From: JAJRVM01 sp041752115
GTDB taxonomy: Bacteria; Planctomycetota; Planctomycetia; Pirellulales; Pirellulaceae
Length of the DNA stretch: 64,000 nt
Reading direction: 5' to 3'
NCBI GenBank assembly: GCA_041752115.1
Contig: JBGSHS010000058.1
Span: 8,215 to 72,214 of the forward strand
A program made the position numbers and the translations under genes. Below are positions 27,183 to 35,581 of this stretch, in pieces. Numbering within the stretch: position 1 is the first letter of the stretch; each line of letters starts with the position of its first letter. The notes under the pieces are model-generated. The model saw only the letters and a list, made by a program, of their open reading frames with translations, was not told the DNA's origin and did no database searches.

Positions 27183-27889
27183 GGGAGAAACTCGACCAGT
27201 GCTGTGGAGCCTGTCGCAGGTGACCGGGAGACGCGTCGCCACCGTGCGGTCACGTTGCGCTGCCCGGAAAGGAGTAAACCAGGGGCGGAAACCATCAGCG
27301 GATCAGGCTCGGGCCAGCAGAATGTTCATTGTGTCCACCCCGCCTGCCGAAGGCAAGGTCGAACGCCCGGAGCCGGCCTCCTCACCGTCCCTCACCGGAT
27401 AAGAACCGGCCAGCCGACGGCTCTTCACGCTCGCCGAAAAGACACCGAACAACAGGTCTAGCGAGGATGCTTCTGGCTGCACGCCCGGTTCTCCGTGCAG
27501 CCGACGTGCAAAAAGATCTGGATGACGCGCTGCACCGGCGTCACAAGCTCGAGCTGGCGAAGGGAACATGACGGCCTTGCTATGGCAGATCTCGATCCAG
27601 ACGTACCTGCATGCCGAGGCCGATCCGAGAGATGCTGGCACAAGGCGGTGCCAGTTCCGAGACGTTCCTGCCGAAGCTCAGTCAAGAGGGAACGTCCGGT
27701 TTTCCCAGCGAAAGAGCGGCGTAAGCCGCCTTGGACTGCCACACGGGGGTGAGGGCGGTCGAATTCCAAGTCGCATCGATCGACACCTTCGCAAGCCTTC
27801 GCTGCCGCCCCCGGGAAACGCTGGTGCGTCTCCCGGGGGGCGATCGTGCTAATCAGACCCGACTCCTTGTCGTGATGTGTGAGAGAAGT
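27183..27889. other. Intergenic region upstream of the ECF-kinase-CHAT unit
   Basis: About 700 bp without a supported gene. It must contain the promoter of the sigma-factor operon, though no confident -35/-10 pair could be picked. It also holds the hairpin at 27808-27839 behind the next minus-strand gene. Confidence 0.5.
27808..27839 (-). terminator. Long hairpin downstream of the secreted hypothetical gene
   Basis: CCCCCGGGA pairs with TCCCGGGGG, and inner ACGC with GCGT around a TGGT loop, giving about 13 base pairs with one mismatch. It lies 50 bases beyond the minus-strand stop at 27890. There is no T-run. It resembles the palindrome at 13136-13169, so it may be a repeat element acting as a transcript end. 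Confidence 0.45.
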
Positions 27890-28834
27890 CTACTTTGGAG
27901 CGGCAACGACGCGCGCGTGCTCCTCCAGCATTTCCGGCTTGCTCTTGTCGTGGGGAATGGCTCGCCAGGTGAAGTGATTACTATCGATCACCGCGATTTC
28001 GATATCCACAGATTCCTTCTTGGTTCCCTCGGTCTGTGTGCTGACTCCAACCAGCTTGAAATACTCTCCTGCGGGTACGATCCGATACGCGGCGTCTCGG
28101 TAGACACCCCAGGAAGTGAAGTGCTTGTCGACAATCTGCTTGGACGCGTCGTCCCACATGCGGACGGCCATCAGGGCCCCACCACCGTCCGTCGCGAAGA
28201 ATTCGAAGCGGTGGACCACGGCGTTGTGGTCCAGCGTCCACTCGCCACTCACGCGACCCGTGTATTTCATCTCGCCGACGTTTCCGGTCAGCTGCCAATC
28301 GCCCGAGAAGTAGTTCATGACAGCCTTCGGGTTGACTCCGTGAAACGCAGACTGCTTGTCGGTCTCCCACGGCATCTTGGCATCGTCCGCCAGTCGTTTG
28401 TAGACCGTCAGCTCCGGCTCGTTCTCGGTCTCTTTCCACAGATTGAACACTTCGAACCAGCTGTCGTTCTGGATCTTGAACAAGTACCTTACGCGTTCGA
28501 CCGCCGGTTCGGCTGGAGTCTCTTCGGCGGCGGCCCCTTCTTCCTTCTTGGTAAACTTGTCCAGGACGATCGTACGATTCCAGAATTCGAAGACCCAAGC
28601 GTCTTCCAGCGGCTTGATTTCATAGTCCACGGTGTGCTGATACATCAGTTCCCCGTTCAGGTCGTATGCCGAGAGTGTTTCCTGCTTCTCTTTGATATCC
28701 TTGATCAGGTAATAAGCTCCATCCGCTGTCTTTCGTGACCACTTGCCAATCGCCTGCTCAGGACTGGCCCAACAGATCATGACGTTTCCTGCAACGAAAG
28801 CGCCAAGCAGCAACACAACAATGCGTCGTAACAT
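27890..28834 (-). CDS. Secreted hypothetical protein
   Basis: The 314-residue product has a signal peptide (MLRRIVVLLLGAFVAG, cleavage near CWAS). The mature part is beta-rich. The second half, with DWQLTGNVGEMKYTGRVSG, LDHNAVVHRFEFF and the tryptophan-rich FTSWGVYRDAAY, looks like a lipocalin-style barrel of the DUF1579-like type, but I cannot assign it firmly. A short acidic low-complexity stretch (KKEEGAAAEETPAEPA) interrupts the first half. The ATG at 28834 is preceded by GAGGT, and the extended frame to 29041 lacks sense. The gene is monocistronic, followed by the hairpin at 27808-27839. Confidence 0.75.
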   Translation of the reverse strand: MLRRIVVLLLGAFVAGNVMICWASPEQAIGKWSRKTADGAYYLIKDIKEKQETLSAYDLNGELMYQHTVDYEIKPLEDAWVFEFWNRTIVLDKFTKKEEGAAAEETPAEPAVERVRYLFKIQNDSWFEVFNLWKETENEPELTVYKRLADDAKMPWETDKQSAFHGVNPKAVMNYFSGDWQLTGNVGEMKYTGRVSGEWTLDHNAVVHRFEFFATDGGGALMAVRMWDDASKQIVDKHFTSWGVYRDAAYRIVPAGEYFKLVGVSTQTEGTKKESVDIEIAVIDSNHFTWRAIPHDKSKPEMLEEHARVVAAPK

Positions 28835-29701
28835 GATAGGTACCTCTGAGGACGGAAAGAAAGGAACGGAAACGATCCTGAATCGCCTTGATTCTTGCCA
28901 TGTCGGCCGCTCCTGCCCAGGAACGGCTACTGCCTCTGTCTCGGTACCGTCGTTGAGAAGATCGATATCTGAAGGATGCGAAAGGCCCGGCAACTGATGC
29001 GTCACACCAATGGGAATACCATGAATTATGACAGCCGACAATCTACCGCGCCAGGCTCCGTCGTCAACTGCGCACCATGGGGATTCGCGAAATCATAACA
29101 CGTCGTTTCAGATTCGTTTCCATGGCGATGGTCTGCTCGGTGGAAAGCGGCGAGGCTGGCGCGACCAGGAGCAACGCCGGCACGAACGTGTGATGCTCGG
29201 TGGCAGGCAAAAAGAATGGATACCCTCGTGCAATCGCGTGGCGTTCGCCCATATCGAGTTCAGTGTCCACTGGCGGGTGGATCGGCAGTGGCTAATCCGG
29301 GCCGCCGTGCGAGCGTTTGTTAGTTCCTGTGCTGTTCAGGGTGTCCGATGACAGAATCTCTGCAAGCCGACTGTTGAGCGAACTGGCCTGCCACCCCAAT
29401 ACTCGCAAGCTGTTTCGCTCCCAGTACGGCTTCGTCTGCTCGATCAGTTCCAGCAACGAGTGCCGAACAAACGAGTAGCCCCGCGACGGCTACCGCCGGT
29501 TGGTACAGCGCTGTCGATGCCTTGACGCGGGACAATTGGTCGTCACCGCACTGGTCAAGGTGTGTGGTGAAACCGGCCATGGCGGGAATGCTCCGAACGC
29601 TTGATGTCAGGGACGAGGGACCGGCGATGGCCGCATCGATATTAATCGCGCGACATCAGAATTCGTTACAGAAAAACAGCAGAGAATCTGAGGGGAGGCG
29701 C
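28835..29701. other. Intergenic region without a supported gene
   Basis: About 870 bp. One minus-strand frame (29320-29580) contains a hydrophobic segment (AVAVAGLLVCSALVAG) but has no ribosome binding site or recognisable family. It could be a gene remnant. Confidence 0.45.
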
Positions 29702-29845
29702 GGTAGCTCACCATCTGCTTGACCGCACGAGCGGAGCTCGTGGGGGTCGGGGAGGAAGGGTCGAGCGGAGCGTGGTAGCTCACCATCTGCTTGACCGCAC
29801 GAGCGGAGCTCGTGGGGGTCGGGGAGGAAGGGTCGAGCGGAGCGT
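29702..29845. repeat. Two perfect 72-bp tandem repeats, each with an internal palindrome
   Basis: The unit starting GGTAGCTCACCATCTGC is present twice without change (29702-29773, 29774-29845), and the first seven bases of a third copy follow. Each unit contains CACGAGCGGAGCTCGTG, a 7-bp stem with a GGA loop. Perfect identity implies recent duplication. Confidence 0.9.
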
Positions 29846-29850
29846 GGTAG

Positions 29851-30042
29851 CTAGCCCAGTCTGAAGAGAATGCCGGCTAGCAAATCTCGCATCTCGCGCC
29901 GAACGGTATTGACGCTGTCCTGTTTCTCCTGGGATAGTTCAAGCTGGCGTGAGATCCATGCGGCGGAGAAAGTGGCATCCCGGTAGTCATGTCGTGGCGA
30001 ACCGGCGAGATCGTGGGTTGAATTACGGGAATCCCAACGCAC
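29851..30042 (-). CDS. Possible small protein of unknown function
   Basis: A 63-residue frame starting at GTG 30042. Its second half, AAWISRQLELSQEKQDS, then VRREMRDLLAGILFRLG, reads like an amphipathic helix and uses codons similar to neighbours. It has no recognised family and no strong ribosome binding site. It is divergent to the small Cys protein at 30077 and its stop touches the 72-bp repeat. It may be the tail of an older gene. Confidence 0.3.
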   Translation of the reverse strand: MRWDSRNSTHDLAGSPRHDYRDATFSAAWISRQLELSQEKQDSVNTVRREMRDLLAGILFRLG

Positions 30043-30076
30043 CGAATAATGCGAACCTTAGTTGAAAGGTTTTGTC

Positions 30077-30268
30077 ATGGCCGAACCGAATTGCGGCAGT
30101 TGCGGCTTTCGAGCCAAATACGACAACAATCCGAAATCGCTTCTGGGACGACTCTGGCGTTGGCACGCCGGTTGGTGTCCTGGCTGGAAGAAATACATGA
30201 ACTCACTGCCGCAGGACGAGCGGCAGGAGCTGGCCAGAAAATACGACATGAAGAAGTATCTGATATGA
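30077..30268 (+). CDS. Small conserved Cys-containing protein (CGSCGFRAKYD type)
   Basis: A 63-residue protein with NCGSCGFRAKYD at the start, a Trp-rich centre (GRLWRWHAGWCPGWKKYM) and a polar end (ARKYDMKKYLI). Cys6, Cys9 and Cys34 could bind a metal. I recall similar small proteins from anaerobes and archaea as conserved hypotheticals, but cannot name a family. The ATG at 30077 is preceded by GAAAGG at seven bases, which excludes the earlier TTG at 30062. It has no signal or membrane helix. Confidence 0.75.
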   Translation: MAEPNCGSCGFRAKYDNNPKSLLGRLWRWHAGWCPGWKKYMNSLPQDERQELARKYDMKKYLI

Positions 30269-30318
30269 TGCCCAACGCGGCTGCCGGTGCCCATGTCGGG
30301 CAGTCGACCAGGGGATTC

Positions 30319-30795
30319 TCAGTTCGATGGTGGTTGTTCAATTGGCTGTTCGAGTGGTTGTTCCAGATCGAGTTCGATGGTCTCGCCGCTGGAGAGTCGC
30401 AGTCGGGCCCAGACGACTTCTTCGTTTCCCTCGTCGTTGGTGACGGACTCAATGGTGATCTCACCTTTCGCTTCGGTTCCTTCGACGTCAAACACGAAGA
30501 CTTCTTCCTCCTCGTTAGCGAGGCTGCGCGTCCAGTTGATATCCAGGGACTGAATCTCCCCCACGTGTTCGCGGATCTGGGGATGATCGCGCAGCTGCGT
30601 TTCAATCTCGGCGCTCAGAATATCCCCTCCGAAATTCATCAACCAGATTCCGCCTCCACAAAGGACCAGGATGCCGACCAGTGCCAGGCTGCAAAGCACC
30701 ACGAGTACCTTGAGCGCAGTGTTGGACTTGGGCCGAGTCAGCGCGGAAAAATCGTGCGGGTCGGGTTGATGCACTTCACCAAACGACGGCTGCAT
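30319..30795 (-). CDS. Single-pass membrane protein with Coa1-like domain
   Basis: The 158-residue product has a polar N-terminus, one membrane helix (VLVVLCSLALVGILVLCGGGIWL, about residues 32-54) and an outer domain. The segment HPQIREHVGEIQSLDIN and the alternating acidic beta strands resemble the cytochrome oxidase assembly factor Coa1/Tim21-like fold often seen in planctomycete proteins. The end is a short repeat (EQPLEQPIEQP). The ATG at 30795 is preceded by AGGA. No cytochrome oxidase gene is nearby, so the domain name says nothing about function here. Confidence 0.6.
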   Translation of the reverse strand: MQPSFGEVHQPDPHDFSALTRPKSNTALKVLVVLCSLALVGILVLCGGGIWLMNFGGDILSAEIETQLRDHPQIREHVGEIQSLDINWTRSLANEEEEVFVFDVEGTEAKGEITIESVTNDEGNEEVVWARLRLSSGETIELDLEQPLEQPIEQPPSN

Positions 30796-31014
30796 AAGTG
30801 ATTCCTGTGTCTTGAGTCCGTGGATTGTGGCAACGCTATCCAGTTGAGACCGCCCGTCGCATTGTAACATAACGGTGAGTGCCAATACAGTCGTTCTCGG
30901 CGCCGCGATGCGACCGCGTATGCGGTGTCCAATGTCCGTTTTATCCACTAGACTGGGATACCAGCGAGGAACTGCATCGTATGTGAACCGAGTGTGGATG
31001 ACGATGGAGCTGGC

Positions 31015-31992
31015 ATGGCAGATATCCTGAACGATCCCGTGACCGAGCATCTACGAACCGACTTCGCTCGACTGTCGGGAAAGCAGTCGATTCACGGGGC
31101 GCTCGAAGCTGTACGGCAGGCACCGCCGGCGGGCCGAATCATCTATTTCTATGTAGTGGACGATGAGAATCGTCTGGTCGGCGTCGTACCGACACGCCAA
31201 CTGCTGTTGAACGATCCTGAAAAGTCCGTGGATGAAATCATGGTGCGGCAAGTGATCACGATTCCGCACAGCGCGACGGTTCTGGACGCTTGCGAGTTCT
31301 TTGTCTTTCATCGCCTGCTGGCATTTCCCGTCGTTGACGCTCAGCGCCGCCTGCTGGGGATTGTCGATGTCGAGTTGTATACGGACGAGCTGAACGATCT
31401 TGACCGGCGAGAAGCCAGCGACGAGCTGTTTCAGTTGGTTGGTGTCCATTTGACCGATTCCAGGCAAGGATCTCCTCTGGCTTCCTTTCGCAGCCGATTC
31501 CCCTGGTTGCTAGCGAACATCGCCGGGGGGATTGTCGCCGCCTTCTTGGCGGGGCTCTTTGAAGCTGAACTGCAGAAAGCCGTAGCGCTCGCTCTGTTCA
31601 TTCCCGTGGTATTGGCGCTTGCCGAAAGCGTCAGCATCCAATCGGTCAGTCTGGCTCTGCAGGTCCTGCGTGGTCGCCGGCCCACGATGCAGGCCATCAT
31701 GAGTAAACTGCGAACGGAGGCGGTGACAGGCGTCTTGCTGGGGATCGCGAGCAGTCTGGCGGTGGCGACGGTGGCTCTGGTGTGGCTCGGTCAACCACGT
31801 GTAGCGGCGTGTCTGCTGGCCGGGATCACTGGCGGCGTAACATGTGCCGCGGTGATTGGGGTGTCGGTACCCAATCTGGTCCGGTTCTTCAACCGGGAAC
31901 CGCAGGTAGCCGCTGGTCCGATTGCCCTGGCGTCAACCGACATGATCACGCTCGTGATCTACTTTTCGACGGCACGCTGGCTGCTGGCGTAG
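31015..31992 (+). CDS. MgtE-family divalent cation transporter, short form with CBS pair
   Basis: The 325-residue protein has tandem CBS domains (about 12-130; VVDDENRLVGVVPTRQLL, then FPVVDAQRRLLGIVD), a connecting helix, and five membrane helices (about 160-325). The motifs NIAGGIVAAFLAGLFE and PVVLALAESVSIQS correspond to the MgtE pore region. MgtE proteins conduct Mg2+ and CBS domains sense it. The N-terminal superhelical MgtE_N domain, usual in 450-residue members, is absent. The ATG at 31015 has GGAG at five bases; a GTG at 30994 is less likely. It leads a plus-strand run of four closely spaced genes. Confidence 0.88.
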   Translation: MADILNDPVTEHLRTDFARLSGKQSIHGALEAVRQAPPAGRIIYFYVVDDENRLVGVVPTRQLLLNDPEKSVDEIMVRQVITIPHSATVLDACEFFVFHRLLAFPVVDAQRRLLGIVDVELYTDELNDLDRREASDELFQLVGVHLTDSRQGSPLASFRSRFPWLLANIAGGIVAAFLAGLFEAELQKAVALALFIPVVLALAESVSIQSVSLALQVLRGRRPTMQAIMSKLRTEAVTGVLLGIASSLAVATVALVWLGQPRVAACLLAGITGGVTCAAVIGVSVPNLVRFFNREPQVAAGPIALASTDMITLVIYFSTARWLLA

Positions 31993-32040
31993 TTTTTCGA
32001 CCGGGCACTTCACATGCAGGCATAGTGGCGCGACATACTC

Positions 32041-32463
32041 ATGGGTATTCTCCTTCGATCACTGCTGGTCTGGTTGGTTCTCATTGCCGCGGAGATTCTG
32101 CATGGGATCGTGCGCAGCCTTGTGCTGGTTCCTTACCTGGGCGAGTTCCGATCCAATCAACTGGGGGTCTTCTCGGGTTCGGTCATTATTCTGGCGATCG
32201 CTTATGCCTTTCTCCGTTGGATTGGTGTACATCGCAATTCACACCTGATGATGATCGGGCTGCTCTGGCTTGTCCTGACCCTGTCGTTCGAGATGCTCTT
32301 TGGACGATTGGTCGTCGGAGCGTCGTGGCAGCGTCTGGCATCAGACTATGATGTGCTCCACGGTGGACTGTTGCCCTGGGGAATGTTGGTGCTGTTTCTG
32401 TCGCCATGGATCGCCGCCAGGCTGCGCTTGGCGAGGGGACGAGACCGCGATACTCAGGTATGA
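32041..32463 (+). CDS. Four-helix membrane protein of unknown function
   Basis: The 140-residue protein has four predicted helices (about 5-25, 40-62, 70-92, 108-128) with conserved-looking polar residues inside them (EILHGIVRSL, LSFEMLFGRLVVG). I do not recognise the family. It starts 48 bases after the MgtE-like gene, without a strong ribosome binding site, and ends 26 bases before a small membrane protein. Confidence 0.65.
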   Translation: MGILLRSLLVWLVLIAAEILHGIVRSLVLVPYLGEFRSNQLGVFSGSVIILAIAYAFLRWIGVHRNSHLMMIGLLWLVLTLSFEMLFGRLVVGASWQRLASDYDVLHGGLLPWGMLVLFLSPWIAARLRLARGRDRDTQV

Positions 32464-32489
32464 TGGCGTGCGGAATGGGGGAGTGATCC

Positions 32490-32627
32490 ATGCAGCCAGA
32501 ACGTCTTGCTGATGTCACGACCTACTATGACGCGTCCAAGCCGAGTTGGACATTCATTGCCTGCCTGATGGCAGCTGTCGCCCTGTTTCTGCTGGTTGTG
32601 ATCATTCGCTGGCGGTCGAAATCATGA
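32490..32627 (+). CDS. 45-residue single-pass membrane protein
   Basis: This short gene reads MQPERLADVTTYYDASKPSW, then one membrane helix (TFIACLMAAVALFLLVVII) and RWRSKS, ending TGA at 32625-32627. The positive tail predicts the C-terminus in the cytoplasm. A good ribosome binding site, GGGGGAG, lies six bases before ATG 32490. It sits 26 bases after the four-helix gene and 27 bases before the half-ACP gene, so it is probably co-transcribed. No family was recognised. Confidence 0.65.
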   Translation: MQPERLADVTTYYDASKPSWTFIACLMAAVALFLLVVIIRWRSKS

Positions 32628-32654
32628 TAACTCGTGGCCACTGAGTGAAGTGCA

Positions 32655-33419
32655 ATGGGATTAGACGCCCTGGACGTCAAATATCGTATCGAGAAGGAAT
32701 TTCATGTTGCGCTATCGCAGCAGGACCTGCTGGACCTGATGCGTGACGGCGATGTGACGGTTGGAGACCTGTTCGACTGTCTGCTCAACAAACTGATGCT
32801 GGTCGATGTCGGCCGAAGTAGTGTGCGGTTGAATTACTGTCTGTGGGAGGCCATTCGGCGGGACCTGCAGGCGGCGACGCAATTGCCGCTGGGGCAGATT
32901 CAACTCAGAACACGGCTGGATGAGCTGTTTCCAGGACCGACGCGTCGAGCGGCCTGGGGTGCCTTGCGCAGCGGGTGCCCATACCATGTCTCTGAACTCG
33001 ATTATCCGCCGGTCATGCAAGGCCTCGGATGGGGTTTGGCGATTGCCATGGTGGCAACCGAGCAAGCACAGTTAGGGCGGATGATTGGCGTGGCATGGCT
33101 GTGGCCGGTTCTGGGACTGCTGGGGCTGTGGTTGGTCTGCGAAACGTACTTCAAACTCGTACGAATCTGCGCACCACTCCGCAGTCGCTTTCCCCGGCGC
33201 ATGAAGACGGTGAAAGATCTCTGTCGTTCGATTTTGGCAGCCAACTATGCCGACGTGTGCCATGACTTCCAGGTATCGAGCGAGTATCGCTATCTGCTGG
33301 ACGAACGGCCGGGCGTGGTGTGGCAGAAGTTGACCGAAATTCTGGCCAACGTCCTCGGCGTCCCTGTCGACGAGATCACGTTTCGCAGTCGGCTGTTCCG
33401 AGATCTGGGCATGGCGTGA
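32655..33419 (+). CDS. Membrane protein carrying dispersed half-ACP-like segments
   Basis: The 254-residue protein starts with GLDALDVKYRIEKEF and later DVTVGDLFDCL (residues 2-45). This matches the second half of an acyl carrier protein beginning at the DSL motif, with Ala instead of the phosphopantetheine Ser. Residues 62-95 (AIRRDLQAATQLPLGQIQL, TRLDELFP) and 222-254 (KLTEILANVLGVPVDEITF, RLFRDLGMA) both match an ACP first half, the last ending exactly where DSL would follow. Two membrane helices (about 122-165) lie between, and MKTVKDLCRSILAAN resembles the ACP TVGDL helix. Proteins beginning MGLDxVE are common in planctomycetes and annotated as acyl carrier proteins, but this one cannot carry phosphopantetheine. 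It ends against a pyrimidine-rich repeat. Confidence 0.65.
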   Translation: MGLDALDVKYRIEKEFHVALSQQDLLDLMRDGDVTVGDLFDCLLNKLMLVDVGRSSVRLNYCLWEAIRRDLQAATQLPLGQIQLRTRLDELFPGPTRRAAWGALRSGCPYHVSELDYPPVMQGLGWGLAIAMVATEQAQLGRMIGVAWLWPVLGLLGLWLVCETYFKLVRICAPLRSRFPRRMKTVKDLCRSILAANYADVCHDFQVSSEYRYLLDERPGVVWQKLTEILANVLGVPVDEITFRSRLFRDLGMA

Positions 33420-33429
33420 GCGAAGAGAG

Positions 33430-33499
33430 CTCTCTCTTCTTTTCTCTTTTTTTCTCTTCTCGTACTCGTGCTCGTGCTCGTAGTCGTGCTCGTAGTCGC
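33430..33499. repeat. Polypyrimidine tract and CTCGTR hexamer microsatellite
   Basis: Bases 33430-33460 are only C and T on the plus strand, and 33459-33499 consist of imperfect CTCGTA/CTCGTG/GTCGTG hexamers. The tract begins 10 bases after the stop codon of the half-ACP gene. Confidence 0.85.
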
Positions 33500-33820
33500 A
33501 GCGGTGCCCCTGCTCATCCTCGCATCGGTTCCACCGAGCGCAACTGCCAGCCGTCTTCGTCGCGAAACTTCTCGCAGGCTGCCGCAAATTCCCAGCAAAC
33601 ATGCCTGGCCGAACACCATCCCCACGCAAACTGCTTCCGGCCAGGCAAACGAGCGATCAGTCAAGCGGGTTATGGCGGTGGCCGCGACTCCGATCGCGCA
33701 GTGGGTGACGACCAGCCACCAGAACCTTGCTCGAGGGTACATTCTGCTGCGGCGCGGCAGGCCGTCGGGATTGCTGCTGTGCTTGGCGGGGTTTTGGGGA
33801 GTCGACGCGGGATGTGTCAC
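33500..33820 (-). pseudogene. Fragment of a two-helix membrane protein broken at a microsatellite
   Basis: The minus strand from GTG 33820 encodes RARFWWLVVTHCAIGVAATA, then FAWPEAVCVGMVFGQACLLG and ICGSLREVSRRRR. These are two membrane helices with a GQxxLLGI motif I associate with small planctomycete membrane proteins. Downstream the frame runs into the hexamer repeat (Thr/Ser, then Lys/Arg/Glu) and then into antisense of the half-ACP gene. The original 3' end is therefore probably lost. Confidence 0.35.
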
Positions 33821-33921
33821 CGATTCAGATCACCTGGAGTCACGCGGCTTGAATGTGTTGTTACGACCTGCGAAAATAAGAGGGCATCACGGGCTGTTCT
33901 GCCGCCACATCTTCGGAGTGC

Positions 33922-35466
33922 ATGGTAGCCGTGGGACTTTCAGTCGATATCGCCCCCTCAGCGGAAGACTTGCGCAAGTCGTATGACGAGGTGAAGTATC
34001 GAAACCTCCCGATGCCTTGTACGCACATCGCGCGTCTGGCCGCTATTGGAGCCCTTCGTGGTCTGAGTCCAGCTGATCCTGTCTGTTGCCGCGTCCTGGA
34101 ACTGGGATGTGCCGATGGAGGGAATCTTCTGCCTATGGCAGTGCGGTTCCCCCACAGCCGGTTCCTTGGAATTGACTTGTCGCCGGTGCAAATCGAAAAC
34201 GGTCGGCGGGCGGTGACCGATTTGTCAGTCGAAAACCTCGAATTGCGCACGGCTGACATCCTCGAGCTGAAGTCCGAGCAGTTGGAGCGGTACGATTTCA
34301 TTATAGCGCATGGGGTCTTCTCCTGGGTATCGCCCAGTGTGCGTGAGAGGATTCTCTCGATCTGTCGTGATCATCTGTCCGAGAACGGTTTGGCCTACGT
34401 CAGCTACAACACGTATCCGGGCTGGTACGCGAAACAGGTGGTGCTCGACCTGCTTCGGTTTCACACTCGGCAGGAGTCGGACCCGCGGGCGAAAGCGCAA
34501 GCGGCGTTTGCGCTGCTGTCTCAGGTGTCAGCGTCGGGCCACGGGTTGAAGGTTCCTCTGGTCACGCAGGTTCAGCAACTGCTGAGCGATATGCAGGGCA
34601 TGAATGATCCGGTGTCGTATCTGGTGCACGAGTACCTGATTGACGAGAACACCGCGTTCCATTTCCGCGAGTTCTGCCGGTTGGCGGAGGTCTACGGGCT
34701 GCGTTATGTCGACGATGCTTTGCCGGCGAGCGTTTCGCTCCGTCGCCTGCCGCCGGCAGTTGGCCAGTGGGTCAGTGAGACGACCAGTGATTACAGTGAG
34801 CAACAGCAATACGTGGATCTTTTTGGCAATGTCGCTTTCCGTCGTAGTCTGCTGTGCCACGATCATCTACAACCCCGCCATGAAGTCACCGTCGACTCGG
34901 TTCTGCAGCTCTTCGTCTCTGCTACCTCCAACCGCCGTGAATCCGAGGACGGCGTAGTGCGTTTTCAAACCGATTCGGGCCGCACGTTTTCGGTGGAGCA
35001 TCCCGGGTTGCAGGCGGTCTTAGAGAGCCTTGTCGATTCGCGTCCCGCTTCGATGTCCATGAGGAGGTTCCGTGACCAACTTGGGTGTGACATGCGGGGC
35101 CGAGATGCCGACGCGTCGCTGGAGAGCCTTCTCCAGAGCGGCGCGATCGAGCTGACGGCGCATCCGTTCCAGAGCACGCGAGTAGTCACTGCACGCCCGT
35201 ACGCGACGAGGCTGGCCCGGTACGAGTCGGCTACCGGATTCGCGACCAGCGCTGCACATCGTCCTGTGAGCCTGACGAACGACGTATTTGCACGAAACCT
35301 ACTGCAGTTGCTCGATGGCACCCGTACCGTGCCCGAGCTGGTGAAACTGCTCCAAGGGCGACTGAGTTCCGATACGGCCGCATCCGAATCAGACTGGGAA
35401 AAGCTGGTGCGCGAGCATCTGAGCAGGTTGGCTGATTTCGGACTCTTGGTAGCGCCCGAAGAATAA
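33922..35466 (+). CDS. PKMT-type methyltransferase with regulatory domain
   Basis: The 514-residue protein has a class I SAM-dependent methyltransferase domain (about 15-215). Motif I is VLELGCADGGNLLPMA, followed by FLGIDLSPVQIENG and FIIAHGVFSWVSP. The predicted methyltransferase regulatory domain (Pfam PF10119) spans about 215-310, and a C-terminal winged-helix-like region follows (about 360-510). This architecture is that of bacterial protein lysine methyltransferases of the rickettsial PKMT type and many unstudied homologues. The ATG at 33922 follows GGAG at four bases. There is no signal peptide, so it is cytoplasmic. The substrate is unknown; a surface-protein target, as in Rickettsia, is a possibility given the adhesins nearby but unproven. 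Confidence 0.88.
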   Translation: MVAVGLSVDIAPSAEDLRKSYDEVKYRNLPMPCTHIARLAAIGALRGLSPADPVCCRVLELGCADGGNLLPMAVRFPHSRFLGIDLSPVQIENGRRAVTDLSVENLELRTADILELKSEQLERYDFIIAHGVFSWVSPSVRERILSICRDHLSENGLAYVSYNTYPGWYAKQVVLDLLRFHTRQESDPRAKAQAAFALLSQVSASGHGLKVPLVTQVQQLLSDMQGMNDPVSYLVHEYLIDENTAFHFREFCRLAEVYGLRYVDDALPASVSLRRLPPAVGQWVSETTSDYSEQQQYVDLFGNVAFRRSLLCHDHLQPRHEVTVDSVLQLFVSATSNRRESEDGVVRFQTDSGRTFSVEHPGLQAVLESLVDSRPASMSMRRFRDQLGCDMRGRDADASLESLLQSGAIELTAHPFQSTRVVTARPYATRLARYESATGFATSAAHRPVSLTNDVFARNLLQLLDGTRTVPELVKLLQGRLSSDTAASESDWEKLVREHLSRLADFGLLVAPEE

Positions 35467-35581
35467 CTCCCCGCCTTCACGGCTTGGCCCGAACTCGGGA
35501 ATGTGCTCACGCCAAGGCGCAAAGGCGCCACGAGAAGAGTAACTGCGGTGGGAGGCAAGACGCGGCGCACGTCTTGTTGTG

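Noticed and set aside
27731..28738. Plus-strand open frame of 335 codons
   Set aside because: Antisense to the secreted hypothetical protein at 27890-28834, which has a signal peptide and a better start.
29320..29580. Minus-strand hydrophobic frame
   Set aside because: No ribosome binding site, no family and no support from neighbours.
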